Shown: piece after piece, positions 27,254 through 34,811 of the stretch
Layout of the letters: every line of letters begins with the position of its first letter
Position numbering within the stretch: the stretch's first letter is position 1
Assembly (NCBI GenBank): GCA_021775005.1
Contig: JAJFIK010000095.1
Coordinates: 1-34,811 of the forward strand
Reading direction: 5' to 3'
Origin: Rhodospirillales bacterium
GTDB taxonomy: Bacteria > Pseudomonadota > Alphaproteobacteria > JAJFIK01
Length of the DNA: 34,811 bases
Notes under the pieces: generated by a model
What the model was told of the DNA's origin: nothing
Database searches by the model: none
What the model saw: the letters and a program-made list of their open reading frames with translations, nothing else
Program-made: the position numbers and the translations under genes

Positions 27254-27313
27254 AACGTTGCCCCGCATGTGTTTTGTACGTCACCCCCACCCGGCTCACC
27301 TAGTAGTTCGCCG

Positions 27314-27380
27314 ACCTCCCCCCTCAAGGGGGAGGTTTCAACGGAAACACATTCGTTCCTTCCCCCCTCGCGGGGGAAGG
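27314..27380. repeat. Pair of GC-rich palindromes (REP-like) between nuoE and nuoF
   Basis: Two near-identical hairpin-forming palindromes lie 21 bases apart. The first, 27314-27336, has arms ACCTCCCCC and GGGGGAGGT. The second, 27358-27380, has arms CCTTCCCCC and GGGGGAAGG. They are followed by a TTAGGATGGAGGGGAAA-type flank. This is the look of dispersed intergenic palindromic repeats of alphaproteobacteria. On the nuo mRNA they would form two strong hairpins that could stabilise the nuoA-E segment or reduce read-through. Confidence 0.75.
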
Positions 27381-27410
27381 TTAGGATGGAGGGGAAACGG
27401 AAGATCGCGC

Positions 27411-28010
27411 TCATTCCGCGCCCTCCGTCAAAGTCGTCAACTCGCCGGTCGGCTCAGATGTGGTGCGCCCGGACTGAGAACCAGCCTTTACGGGCTTGCC
27501 CGCTTTGAGATCATCAAGCAGCTTGGCAAAACTTTCCGCCGTCAGATCCTCATAATAATCATTGCCGATCTGTACCATGGGCGCGTTGCAACAGGCCCCA
27601 AGGCATTCCACCTCAGACCATGAGAATTTACCGTCAGAGCTGACCTCACCCGGCGCGCCAATCTTGTCGCGGCAAACGGTTTTCAATTCATCCGCCCCGC
27701 GCAACCAGCACGGCGTCGTGCCGCAAAGCTGCACAAAATGTTCGCCCACCGGCGCAAGATTGAACATGGAATAGAACGTCGCTACTTCCAGCACGCGAAT
27801 TTCCGGCATGTCCAAGAGCTTTGCCACTTCATCGATAGCGGGCTTGGAAAGCCAGCCCTCTTGTTCCTGCGCGCGCCATAGAAGTGAGATCACCGCCGAG
27901 GCCTGACGACCTTCGGGGTACTTTGCCATCTCGCTTTGCGTCCACGCCAAGTTTTCTGGCGTGAAAGCAAAACTAATGGGCTGTGTTTTACTTAAGCGGC
28001 GAGCGGCCAT
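27411..28010 (-). CDS. nuoE: NADH-quinone oxidoreductase subunit E
   Basis: [2Fe-2S] (N1a) subunit of the NADH-oxidising arm, thioredoxin-like fold. In 199 residues the ligands are Cys96 and Cys101 (CGTTPC) and Cys136 and Cys140 (CLGAC). The preceding helical part has [20 protein letters not shown] and [14 protein letters not shown], both typical. A C-terminal extension of about 25 residues rich in Ser, Thr and Gly ([12 protein letters not shown]...) is the variable tail seen in alphaproteobacteria. It lies 18 bases after nuoD. Confidence 0.97.
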   Translation of the reverse strand: MAARRLSKTQPISFAFTPENLAWTQSEMAKYPEGRQASAVISLLWRAQEQEGWLSKPAIDEVAKLLDMPEIRVLEVATFYSMFNLAPVGEHFVQLCGTTPCWLRGADELKTVCRDKIGAPGEVSSDGKFSWSEVECLGACCNAPMVQIGNDYYEDLTAESFAKLLDDLKAGKPVKAGSQSGRTTSEPTGELTTLTEGAE

Positions 28011-28028
28011 GATCGTCTTTAACTCTGC

Positions 28029-29222
28029 TTATCTATCAATTTCACCGAACACGATGTCGAGACTGCCAAGCACGGCGGAAACATCCGCAAGCAGGTGCCC
28101 GCGCGTGATTTCATCCATGATGTGCAAATGCGGGAAACCCGGCGCGCGAATTTTGCAGCGATAAGGTTTGTTGGTGCCATCGGCCACCAGATAAACGCCA
28201 AACTCGCCCTTTGGCGCTTCGACGGCGGTATAAACCTCGCCTTCGGGAACCTTGAAGCCTTCGGTATAGAGCTTGAAGTGATGGATCAGCGCTTCCATAG
28301 ACCGCTTCATCTCTGCGCGGCGTGGCGGACGGACTTTGAAGTCCTCCGTCATCACTTCGCCTTCAGGCATCTTGGCGATGCACTGCTTCATGATCGAAAG
28401 CGACTGCACCATTTCTTCCATGCGCATGAGATAGCGATCATAACAATCGCCGTTCTTGCCCACAGGAATATCGAAATCGAGCTCGTTATAAACTTCATAG
28501 GGCTGCGCCTTGCGCAAATCCCACGCCAAACCGGTTGAGCGCAGCATGACACCGGAAAGGCCCCACTTGAGCGCCTGTTCCTGAGTGACAACGCCAATGC
28601 CCACATTGCGCTGCTTAAAGATGCGATTGCCCGTCACCAGAGCATGAAGGTCATCCATGATTTTGGGGAACTCGTCGCACCACGCCGCGATGTCATCGAT
28701 GAGGTCTTGCGGCAGGTCTTGATGCACACCGCCAACGCGGAAATAGGCCGCGTGAAGCCGAGCGCCGCAAGCGCGTTCATAGAACACCATGAGTTTTTCA
28801 CGTTCCTCAAAGCCCCAAAGCGGCGGCGTCAGCGCGCCCACGTCGAGCGCTTGCGTGGTGACATTGAGGATGTGATTGAGAATGCGGCCGATCTCGCTAT
28901 AGAGCACGCGGATGAACTGCGCCCGACGCGGCACTTCGATGCCCAGCAGCTTTTCCGCCGCCAAGCAGAAGCCATGCTCTTGATTCATCGTGCCGACATA
29001 ATCGAGCCGGTCAAAATACGGGATCGCCTGGGTGTAGGTTTTAGTCTCGATAAGTTTTTCCGTGCCGCGATGGAGCAACCCAATATGGGGGTCGATGCGA
29101 TCAACAATTTCGCCGTCAAGATCAAGCACCAGACGCAACACGCCGTGTGCCGCCGGGTGCTGCGGGCCAAAATTAATGGTGAACTTGCGCTCGTCTTGGG
29201 CGTGCGGCGTCATGTCGTTCAT
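28029..29222 (-). CDS. nuoD: NADH-quinone oxidoreductase subunit D
   Basis: 49-kDa-type subunit that, with NuoB, forms the quinone reduction site. The 397-residue protein shows [20 protein letters not shown] (with the conserved quinone-site His), [57 protein letters not shown] and the C-terminal DIVFGEIDR. NuoC and NuoD are separate genes, as in alphaproteobacteria and mitochondria, rather than fused as in E. coli. A palindromic repeat element lies just upstream in the gap to nuoC. Confidence 0.98.
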   Translation of the reverse strand: MNDMTPHAQDERKFTINFGPQHPAAHGVLRLVLDLDGEIVDRIDPHIGLLHRGTEKLIETKTYTQAIPYFDRLDYVGTMNQEHGFCLAAEKLLGIEVPRRAQFIRVLYSEIGRILNHILNVTTQALDVGALTPPLWGFEEREKLMVFYERACGARLHAAYFRVGGVHQDLPQDLIDDIAAWCDEFPKIMDDLHALVTGNRIFKQRNVGIGVVTQEQALKWGLSGVMLRSTGLAWDLRKAQPYEVYNELDFDIPVGKNGDCYDRYLMRMEEMVQSLSIMKQCIAKMPEGEVMTEDFKVRPPRRAEMKRSMEALIHHFKLYTEGFKVPEGEVYTAVEAPKGEFGVYLVADGTNKPYRCKIRAPGFPHLHIMDEITRGHLLADVSAVLGSLDIVFGEIDR

Positions 29223-29244
29223 TCCGCGCCCTCAAACAAAAAGC

Positions 29245-29343
29245 CGTCATTCCGGGGCAGCGTAACGCGCTGAGCCCGGAATCTCGAACCGCAATCCCTT
29301 TGGCAAGATCCCGGGTTAAGGTTGCGCCTTCCCCGGGATGACG
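29245..29343. repeat. 99-bp MITE/REP-like palindromic element between nuoC and nuoD
   Basis: The element is bounded by near-perfect inverted ends: CGTCATTCCGGGG at 29245-29257 and CCCCGGGATGACG at 29331-29343 (one mismatch over 13 bases). Inside are further complementary stretches such as GAGCCCGGAATCT and AGATCCCGGGTT. Short dispersed elements of this GTCATTCCGGGG type are common in intergenic DNA of alphaproteobacterial genomes. It has no coding capacity. It fills most of the 139-base nuoC-nuoD gap, the rest of the operon being tightly packed. Confidence 0.8.
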
Positions 29344-29361
29344 AGAATGTAAGTGAGACAA

Positions 29362-29979
29362 TCATTCCGCGCCCTCCTCAGTTGCCTTCTCATCGCCGGG
29401 CAACAACTCGCCTGCGCCTTCCCAAGGGGAGAGAAAGTCAAAGCTGCGATACTCCTGGGTTAGCTTCACCGGCTCATAAACCACGCGCTTAACTTCATCG
29501 TCGTAGCGCACTTCCACAAAGCCGGTCACTGGAAAATCCTTGCGCAAAGGATGCCCTGAAAAGCCATAGTCCGTGAGGATGCGGCGCAAGTCAGGGTGAT
29601 CAGAAAAGCGGATGCCGTACATATCGAAGGCTTCTCGCTCGTACCAGTTGGCAACAGGAAACAAGTTCACAATGCTGGGCACAGCGGCGTTTTCATCAGT
29701 GGTGACTTTTACCCGCACGCGCTGGTTCTGATGCAGCGAAAGCAAGTGATAGACAATTTCAAAGCGCTGCGAACGACCGGGATAATCCACGCCGCAAATA
29801 TCGATGAGCTGTGAGAAACGACACGTAGGATCATCACGCAAGAACTTAATCAGCGGCTCAATGTGCTCCACATGGGCGGTGAGGGTCAGCTCCCCAAAGG
29901 CCACGCTGGCGCCGAGCACGACCTGCTCCATTTCGCCAGCGATATGTTCGCCAAGTTCAATAAGCGCGCTTTCATTCAT
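29362..29979 (-). CDS. nuoC: NADH-quinone oxidoreductase subunit C
   Basis: 30-kDa-type subunit of the complex I peripheral arm, packing against NuoD. The 205-residue protein has the family segment [20 protein letters not shown] followed by [19 protein letters not shown] and [20 protein letters not shown], which define it. The N-terminal part includes [17 protein letters not shown]. The C terminus is acidic ([14 protein letters not shown]). The start ATG at 29979 is 17 bases after nuoB. Confidence 0.97.
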   Translation of the reverse strand: MNESALIELGEHIAGEMEQVVLGASVAFGELTLTAHVEHIEPLIKFLRDDPTCRFSQLIDICGVDYPGRSQRFEIVYHLLSLHQNQRVRVKVTTDENAAVPSIVNLFPVANWYEREAFDMYGIRFSDHPDLRRILTDYGFSGHPLRKDFPVTGFVEVRYDDEVKRVVYEPVKLTQEYRSFDFLSPWEGAGELLPGDEKATEEGAE

Positions 29980-29996
29980 TGGTCGCGAACTGCCTC

Positions 29997-30563
29997 TTAA
30001 CGCTCAATGGTGCCCGTCCGACGAATCTTCTTTTGCAAAAGAAGAACGCCATAGACGAGCGCTTCGGCGGTCGGGGGACAGCCGGGCACATAAATATCGA
30101 CGGGCACGATGCGATCACAGCCCCGCACAACAGAATAGGAATAGTGGTAATAACCGCCGCCATTGGCGCAGCTACCCATGGAAATCACATAGCGCGGCTC
30201 TGGCATCTGGTCATAGACCTTGCGCAGAGCCGGTGCCATTTTGTTGGTAAGCGTGCCAGCGACGATCATCACGTCGCTCTGGCGCGGCGAGGCGCGGGGG
30301 GCAAAGCCAAAGCGCTCCAGATCATAACGCGGCATAGAGGCTTGCATCATCTCAACCGCACAGCACGCCAAGCCAAATGTCATCCACATAAGCGAGCCGG
30401 TACGCGCCCAATTCACAATGTCTTCGGCGGAGGTGAGGATGTACCCCTTCTCCTGCAGGCGCTCATTGATGTGGGCGTAATAGGGTTCGTCATTTGAGAT
30501 CGCTGCGCCGCCTTCAACGCCGGTGCGCGCGGCAGCTCCCGCGGGGAGGTTTTCTATTCCCAT
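29997..30563 (-). CDS. nuoB: NADH-quinone oxidoreductase subunit B
   Basis: Carries [4Fe-4S] cluster N2, the last in the chain before quinone. In 188 residues the ligands are the tandem Cys67-Cys68 ([10 protein letters not shown]), Cys132 ([16 protein letters not shown]) and Cys162 ([10 protein letters not shown]). The start at 30563 is inside the end of nuoA and has GGGAG seven bases upstream; the frame remains open to an ATG at 30584 but that would overlap nuoA further without a better site. The 10-base overlap indicates translational coupling with nuoA. Confidence 0.97.
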   Translation of the reverse strand: MGIENLPAGAAARTGVEGGAAISNDEPYYAHINERLQEKGYILTSAEDIVNWARTGSLMWMTFGLACCAVEMMQASMPRYDLERFGFAPRASPRQSDVMIVAGTLTNKMAPALRKVYDQMPEPRYVISMGSCANGGGYYHYSYSVVRGCDRIVPVDIYVPGCPPTAEALVYGVLLLQKKIRRTGTIER

Positions 30564-30946
30564 TCCAGCGCTCCCTTTTTCCACTCATAGATAAAGCCCA
30601 CGGTGAGCACGATCAGGAAGGTGAACATGGAAAGCAGCCCCAGCGAGGTCAGCGCCTGCCAGCCGCTGCCCTCCACGAGCCGGTCAAACGCTACCGCCCA
30701 GGGAAACAGAAATGCCACTTCCAAGTCGAAGATAATAAAGAGAATCGCCACGAGATAGAATCGCACGTCGAACTTCATGCGCGCGTCATCAAAGGCGTTA
30801 AAGCCGCACTCATAGGCCGAGAGTTTTTCAGGGTCGGGATTGTTCGGCGCCAATACAAATGGCAGCCCCAAAAGCACCCCGCCAATAACAATGGCGATGC
30901 CGATGAAAATCAAAATAGGTAGGTAATCCAGCAGTAATTCTTGCAT
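30554..30946 (-). CDS. nuoA: NADH-quinone oxidoreductase subunit A
   Basis: Three-helix membrane subunit (ND3 equivalent) and first gene of the operon. The 130 residues have helix 1 at about 9-30, the flexible loop with [20 protein letters not shown] containing the conserved ECGF Cys near the quinone cavity, and then [20 protein letters not shown] with its conserved acidic residues. A third helix follows near 95-118. The ATG at 30946 has only a weak purine-rich ribosome site (GGGTAAG). Confidence 0.97.
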   Translation of the reverse strand: MQELLLDYLPILIFIGIAIVIGGVLLGLPFVLAPNNPDPEKLSAYECGFNAFDDARMKFDVRFYLVAILFIIFDLEVAFLFPWAVAFDRLVEGSGWQALTSLGLLSMFTFLIVLTVGFIYEWKKGALEWE

Positions 30947-31077
30947 CGTTTCTTACCCTGCGACGCTCACGGGGGGTGACCCGCAAACAAGACATAGTTG
31001 GCGCGGCAGCCCCGGCGAGACCGGGAGGGGCAAAAGAATCAGCCAATAAGGCGCGTCCCCTGCCCGCGCGCGGGCGG

Positions 31078-31111
31078 AAACTAGGATGCTTTGCCTCATA
31101 TCGCAACGCAA
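31078..31111 (-). promoter_or_regulatory. Candidate promoter of the nuo operon
   Basis: In the 214-base gap between tRNA-Asp and nuoA, two overlapping sigma-70-like pairs are visible on the minus strand, each with a 17-base spacer. One is TTGCGA (31101-31106) with TAGTTT (31078-31083); the other is TTGCGT (31106-31111) with CATCCT (31083-31088). Neither -10 is strong. A GC hairpin with arms CCCGG and CCGGG lies further down the leader (about 31010-31026). The tRNA promoter could also contribute by read-through. Confidence 0.35.
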
Positions 31112-31160
31112 AATCAGCGCAAAATCGTCGCGCCGGATGACCTTTGAAATGTAGGAAAAA

Positions 31161-31237
31161 TGGCGGGAGTGACGGGACTCGAACCCGCGACCTCCGGCGT
31201 GACAGGCCGGCACTCTAACCAACTGAGCTACACCCCC
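31161..31237 (-). tRNA. tRNA-Asp (anticodon GTC)
   Basis: A 77-base cloverleaf on the minus strand. The acceptor arms GGGGGTG and CACTCCC pair with one G-T. The D arm reads GCTCAGTTGGTTAGAGT. The anticodon stem CCGGC/GCCGG encloses the loop CTGTCAC with anticodon GTC. The T arm is GCGGGTTCGAGTCCCGT, followed by discriminator G and an encoded CCA. The T loop and G73 identity match bacterial tRNA-Asp. Five T residues follow the CCA and may help end the transcript. Confidence 0.97.
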
Positions 31238-31284
31238 GCACAGGGTGGCTCGCAGAGGGAACGCCCCGCGCGAGCGAGGAGGTG

Positions 31285-31313
31285 GAGATACGGGAGCGGC
31301 CTAACCCTGTCAA
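31285..31313 (-). promoter_or_regulatory. Promoter of tRNA-Asp
   Basis: On the minus strand, a consensus TTGACA (31308-31313), a 17-base spacer, then TATCTC (31285-31290). The predicted start lies about 40 bases before the mature tRNA 5' end, leaving a GC-rich 5' leader for RNase P to remove. It is the best-matching sigma-70 promoter in the window. Confidence 0.75.
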
Positions 31314-31354
31314 GCGGATGTTTTGCCCCGGTTTCTGCCTAATGTCCCCCATTC

Positions 31355-31423
31355 GTTGACAACGTGTCAGCGCTGCCTCACGCTTTGACCCAAGGATCCC
31401 GCAGCCGGGGTTTGGCCCCGCTG
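31355..31423 (+). promoter_or_regulatory. Control region of the plus-strand ferritin-like/LLM pair
   Basis: A TTGACA at 31356-31361 sits inside an imperfect palindrome whose core is TGACA-ACG-TGTCA (31357-31369). This could be a -35 overlapped by an operator, but no good -10 is found 17 bases on. Downstream, 31402-31423 forms a hairpin with arms CAGCCGGGG and CCCCGCTG, ending 13 bases before the AGGAG ribosome site. It has no U tract, so it is a leader structure rather than a terminator. Confidence 0.35.
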
Positions 31424-31449
31424 GGCATGGACCCTCAGGAGTGACTTTG

Positions 31450-32493
31450 ATGCCGTCTCTGACCTATTCCTCAGACCAACTTTTGGCCAGTCATCCCTAC
31501 GCTAAATCCCACAGCGCCGCTGGATATAATCTCCATGGAGGCTTTGTGGCTGGTGGCAAGTACCAATCCCCTCGCACCCTCCACCGCTGGCCCGCCGTAC
31601 TAGCTTGGCAAGGGCAGCTTGCGGATCAGGGCTGGCCCCTGATTGATGCCAGCGCTGACCTCCTAAAACGCGGCAACTATCCCAACCTGGCGCAGCAGGC
31701 GTTGCTCTTAAAGCACGGCCTGGGCCAAAGTTTTTGGAATGCCCTGACCATCACCGGCGTTATCGAGGCCCAGGGCCAGGCCCTCTGCGACTACCCCGCC
31801 CCCCACTGGCAAGACGTGATTGTGCAGGACATCACTGAGACCTGCACCGGCCATCTGGAAAAGGGGCTTTTGTGGGCCCATGGCGCCGATGAGGGCGGCG
31901 ACCCCGATCACCCTGAAGTGGGCGCCCATGACGCCATGTGGTTTGCGGCCCGCGATCTCGCCTTCGGCAAGGACGCCTTTCCCTTGCCCGAGGTGCCTGA
32001 GAGCATCAGCCGCCCCCAGGAAGGGCCCCCCTTCCCCCATCTGCCTGATCAGTTTGGCGGGCTCTTGGCGCTTTTGATGAACGTTTTGATGATTGAAATT
32101 CGCGCTGAGGCCTTTTTCAGCTTCTCCATTGATCTGCTGCGCCATCCGGCAACGTTTCTTGATCACAAGAAGGACGCGGAACTGGCCGCCAGCATGATCG
32201 AGCGCATTCGCATCGATGAGGCCATCCACGTGGCCTATCTGCAGACCACCATTTCAGAAATGCGCAGCTTCACGTTCAAAACCCTCACAGGCGGTACTGT
32301 GCAAGGTGCTGAGATGATCGATCCGTTTTGGGCCGAGCTGGTACGTTGGCACGGCCAAACCCAATTTGACGAAAACGCCAAACGGGCCCGCGCCAATCTG
32401 GAGCCTCTAATTCTCGACCTCACCGAGGGCGGCCAAGTCTTGCGGGAATTCGATGCCCTAACTGACGGTGCCATCAGCGCCGGTGGGTCTTGA
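31450..32493 (+). CDS. Ferritin-like (probably dimetal) protein of unrecognised family
   Basis: A 347-residue soluble protein; the ATG at 31450 has AGGAG eight bases upstream (a GTG at 31441 in frame would overlap that site). Long helices carry potential metal ligands spaced as in a four-helix ferritin-like bundle. These are Glu106 (TGVIEAQ), Glu130 and His135 (DITETCTGH), Glu216/Glu220 (MIEIRAEAFF) and the ExxH pair Glu257-His260 (RIDEAIHVAYL). An acidic His/Asp segment near 146-160 (ADEGGDPDHPEVGAH) is also notable. It is followed 31 bases on by a luciferase-like monooxygenase gene, so the two probably act in one oxidative pathway. The diiron-oxygenase idea is inference; I do not recognise a named family. 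Confidence 0.75.
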   Translation: MPSLTYSSDQLLASHPYAKSHSAAGYNLHGGFVAGGKYQSPRTLHRWPAVLAWQGQLADQGWPLIDASADLLKRGNYPNLAQQALLLKHGLGQSFWNALTITGVIEAQGQALCDYPAPHWQDVIVQDITETCTGHLEKGLLWAHGADEGGDPDHPEVGAHDAMWFAARDLAFGKDAFPLPEVPESISRPQEGPPFPHLPDQFGGLLALLMNVLMIEIRAEAFFSFSIDLLRHPATFLDHKKDAELAASMIERIRIDEAIHVAYLQTTISEMRSFTFKTLTGGTVQGAEMIDPFWAELVRWHGQTQFDENAKRARANLEPLILDLTEGGQVLREFDALTDGAISAGGS

Positions 32494-32524
32494 ACAACAC
32501 ATCATCAGACAAAAGGCTGACGCT

Positions 32525-33814
32525 ATGAAATTCGGAATTTTTTATGAGCATCAACTGCCGCGCCCCTGGAATGATGGCGATGAGCTGAAACTCTTTCAGG
32601 ATGCGCTCGACCAGGTGGAGCTTGCCGACAAGTTGGGTATCGATTTTGCTTGGGAAGTGGAACACCACTTCCTGGAAGAGTATTCCCATTCCTCAGCGCC
32701 GGAGGTGTTTCTCGCCGCGTGCTCCCAGCGCACAACGCGCATTCGCTTGGGCCACGGCATTATGCTGATGCCGCCGAATTACAATCACCCCGCCCGCGCC
32801 GCAGAGCGCATTGCCACCCTGGATCTGGTCTCTAATGGCCGTGTGGAATGGGGCACCGGGGAAAGCTCCGCCGCGGCAGAGTTGGAAGCCTTTGACGTGC
32901 CGGTGGCAGAAAAGCGCGACCAGTGGGAAGAGACCGTGGAGCAATGCGCCAATATGCTCGCCATGGACCCCTACCCCGGCTTTGACGGCAAATACTTCAG
33001 CTTTCCCTGCCGCAACATTGTGCCCAAGCCGGTGCAAAAGCCCCACCCGCCCCTTTGGGTCGCGTGCTCAAACCGCGAGACCATCAAGATGGCGGCGCGG
33101 CGCGGCATTGGCGCGCTTACGTTTGCCTTTGTGGACCCCAGCGAGGCCAAGCAATGGGTGGAAGATTACTACCGCATCTTCAAAGAGGAATGCGTCCCCA
33201 TCGGGCATGCCGTGAATCCCAACATCTGCATGGTCACAGGGTTTTCTGTGCATGCTGATCAAGAAGAGGCAAAAGCGCGCGGCATGGACGGCTTCCGCTT
33301 CTTTGGCTACGGCCTGGCGCATCACTACATCTTTGGCGAACACACGCCGGGGCGCACGGACATCTGGGCCAAGTTTGAAGATGCGCGGCCGGACATGAAA
33401 GAAGAAGGCCCCAGCCGCGGCATCGGCACGCCGGATGACTTGCGGGCGCACCTGAAAGGTTTTGCCGATGCCGGCGTGGATCAAGTGGCGTTCATCCAGC
33501 AAGGTGGCCGCAACAAGCACGAACACATCTGCGAGGCGCTTGAATTGTTTGCGCGCGAGGTGATGCCGGAATTTCATGCGGGCGAGGAGGAACGCGAAGC
33601 CAAGAAGATGGCCGAGCTTGCGCCTTACATTGAAGCCGCCTTCAAGCGCAAAGAGCGCATGGCTGAGATTGCCGACGCTGACATCCCCACAATCGTTGCC
33701 TTGGGGCGCCGCATCGCAGAGGAAGATAAAGGCGTACTCCAGGATGGCAAGGGGTTTGCGAAATCGCAAAACATCCCCACCGAAGACCCGGCCAAGAAAG
33801 GCGCGGCGGAGTAG
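32525..33814 (+). CDS. LLM-class (luciferase-like) flavin-dependent monooxygenase
   Basis: Bacterial-luciferase-like TIM-barrel enzyme that would use reduced FMN and O2 to oxidise an organic substrate. The 429-residue protein begins MKFGIFYEHQLPRPW and has FAWEVEHHFLEEYSHSSAPE (the family's EHH motif), RIRLGHGIMLMPPNYNHPAR, LDLVSNGRVEWGTGES and HPPLWVACSNRETIKMAARR, in the usual order. The last 70 residues (helical, ending in a Lys/Ala tail) extend beyond the core barrel. The frame is open to 32468, but the ATG at 32525 matches homologues and lies 31 bases after the upstream gene with AAGG before it. Substrate unknown; a flavin reductase partner is not in the window. Confidence 0.9.
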   Translation: MKFGIFYEHQLPRPWNDGDELKLFQDALDQVELADKLGIDFAWEVEHHFLEEYSHSSAPEVFLAACSQRTTRIRLGHGIMLMPPNYNHPARAAERIATLDLVSNGRVEWGTGESSAAAELEAFDVPVAEKRDQWEETVEQCANMLAMDPYPGFDGKYFSFPCRNIVPKPVQKPHPPLWVACSNRETIKMAARRGIGALTFAFVDPSEAKQWVEDYYRIFKEECVPIGHAVNPNICMVTGFSVHADQEEAKARGMDGFRFFGYGLAHHYIFGEHTPGRTDIWAKFEDARPDMKEEGPSRGIGTPDDLRAHLKGFADAGVDQVAFIQQGGRNKHEHICEALELFAREVMPEFHAGEEEREAKKMAELAPYIEAAFKRKERMAEIADADIPTIVALGRRIAEEDKGVLQDGKGFAKSQNIPTEDPAKKGAAE

Positions 33815-33863
33815 AGTCAGTGAACCGTACGATGCCTTGCTTGAGGTGATATCGGAGGAACCG

Positions 33864-34811
33864 TTAGTCGTCCGCTTGCTCCGCAAGTTCCTGCGCGCGG
33901 CGACATAGCTCCTCGCATTGGCGTGCTAGACGAGCCCACTGATCTTCCAGATACTGTGTATCGCCTCCGTGCTCCATAAGCCGCGTAATTTCGTGCTGAA
34001 TCTCACGCGCCTCCCGCGCATTGTCCGCATAGTCGCGTTCCTGCAGCCAATTTTGGAGGTATTCATCCCCAAGGTAGCCGCGCCTGAGTGGCGTAAGCTG
34101 CAGTTGACGAATGGCGATCATGCCATAAGCCGCCTCAAGAACATTGAGAGTTGTGAAGATCTGAAATGTGGGCAACCCGATGCGGCCGGTGGTCCCGGCC
34201 AATACCATGGCACCGCCTTCTGCAAGGGTCTGAATGTAATATCCCGCCGCGGTCTGCTCAAAATCAATATCGTCATCTGACACGGCATCGGGATTAATGA
34301 TGCCAATGTCGCGCATGGCCCGGAACGCTTCAGTCAAGATGTGCGCATGGTGGCGTAAGTTCGCAAGGCACTCGTCACAGCGCCGCCGAGCATCAGTTGC
34401 GGCTTGCCGTTGGGTAGCGGCAGCAGTGATGGCAGCGCGGCGTGCATCCTCGCGCGCCGCCGCCGCCGCATTGTCAGCGGCTTGCTGAGCGGCGCGCGCC
34501 TGCCGGGCTAAACCAAGACACTCCAACTCTTTTGCGACCACGGCGTCTGCAGCCGCGTCAGCGCGAGTTCTGGCGGCTGTGGCAGCGGATCGTTTAGCGG
34601 CGGCATTTGCCCTTGCCGCCGTTGCGGCGGCCTGGCGTGCCGCGAGCGATCCGCGAACATTGAGGTAGAGCAGCTGGGCCTCCACGGCAGCATCATTGGC
34701 GGCATCCACCTGGCGCTGCGCCTCCTGGTAGCGCTGGGAGCCTGTCCCGTCCTCGTTAATTACACTTGAGCGGTTCTGCGCTACCGCCTCTAGTCGCCGC
34801 TGCGCGGCATC
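33864..34811 (-). CDS. Ala/Arg-rich coiled-coil protein, C-terminal part (runs off the right edge)
   Basis: 315 residues are visible and the frame stays open to the window's last base, so the true start is outside; an internal GTG at 34709 is not a credible start. The visible N-terminal half is heptad-like and rich in Ala, Arg, Gln and Glu (for example AAAREDARRAAITAAATQRQ), indicating a long coiled coil. Then comes CDECLANLRHHAHILTEAF with a CxxC, and a less polar segment (ALAGTTGRIGLPTFQ-like, about 100 residues before the end). A second helical region contains a Cys pair (QCEELC) near the C terminus and ends EQADD. It faces the LLM gene across 49 bases. I do not recognise the family; a structural or secretion-related role would be a guess. 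Confidence 0.7.
   Translation of the reverse strand, partial: DAAQRRLEAVAQNRSSVINEDGTGSQRYQEAQRQVDAANDAAVEAQLLYLNVRGSLAARQAAATAARANAAAKRSAATAARTRADAAADAVVAKELECLGLARQARAAQQAADNAAAAAREDARRAAITAAATQRQAATDARRRCDECLANLRHHAHILTEAFRAMRDIGIINPDAVSDDDIDFEQTAAGYYIQTLAEGGAMVLAGTTGRIGLPTFQIFTTLNVLEAAYGMIAIRQLQLTPLRRGYLGDEYLQNWLQERDYADNAREAREIQHEITRLMEHGGDTQYLEDQWARLARQCEELCRRAQELAEQADD

Noticed and set aside
27314-27380. Possible CRISPR repeat or double terminator
   Set aside because: There are only two units, each internally palindromic, with no spacer periodicity and no U tract; a REP-like repeat fits better.
31161-31237. tRNA-Asp as an attachment site for an island carrying the plus-strand genes
   Set aside because: The plus-strand genes lie beyond the 5' end of the tRNA, while integration usually occurs at the 3' end. 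No integrase or direct repeat of the tRNA 3' end was seen.
33068-33886. 272-codon minus-strand frame opposite the LLM gene
   Set aside because: The plus strand carries the clear LLM motifs; this frame is an antisense shadow overlapping the end of the coiled-coil gene.
34707-34709. GTG as the start of the coiled-coil gene
   Set aside because: The same frame continues without a stop for 34 more codons to the edge, and the upstream residues have the same Gln/Arg/Ala-rich character, so the gene is simply cut by the window.

Overview
The window comes from an alphaproteobacterium. The evidence is the gene content and order: a 14-gene nuo operon followed by birA-coaX-rnj-mce-DUF1467, then lolC-lolD-dnaE, then rpsB-tsf-pyrH-frr-uppS-cdsA-dxr. 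This order is familiar in Alphaproteobacteria, and the individual proteins have alphaproteobacterial features (acidic tail on S2, a DUF1467 protein beside mce, MLSDKDRIF start of NuoF). I cannot fix the genus; a Parvibaculales/Rhizobiales-like organism is a guess. Bases 1 to about 31,240 read entirely on the minus strand; only two genes near the right end lie on the plus strand.

Region by region (minus-strand genes run right to left). Positions 31161-31237 hold tRNA-Asp(GTC) with a strong promoter. From 30946 down to 15942 lies the complete respiratory complex I operon nuoA-N. It carries an extra VOC/glyoxalase-fold gene translationally coupled between nuoF and nuoG, and two palindromic repeat elements in the nuoE/F and nuoC/D gaps. 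Tightly packed behind nuoN are birA, coaX, rnj, mce and a DUF1467 membrane protein (15938-11975). The next 476 bases hold no convincing protein gene, but they contain a complete small-RNA unit: promoter, about 84-nt transcript with a CCUCCC motif, and an intrinsic terminator. After this come lolC and lolD (lipoprotein release), a candidate 33-residue membrane protein with its own promoter, and dnaE, ending in a hairpin. A promoter and leader hairpin precede rpsB, which starts the translation/UMP kinase/isoprenoid-phospholipid cluster rpsB-tsf-pyrH-frr-uppS-cdsA-dxr. dxr runs off the left edge.

At the right end, a plus-strand pair encodes a ferritin-like, probably dimetal protein (unrecognised family) and a luciferase-like flavin monooxygenase. 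Facing it is the 3' part of a gene for a long alanine/arginine-rich coiled-coil protein that runs off the right edge.

Most of the window is core metabolism: NADH oxidation, translation, replication, lipoprotein sorting, cell-envelope precursors and RNA turnover. The parts most worth a second look are the sRNA between DUF1467 and lolC (where proS usually sits), the VOC gene inside nuo, the small ORF before dnaE, the diiron-like/LLM pair and the truncated coiled-coil gene. I did not find a clear, wholly new defence or metabolic system.
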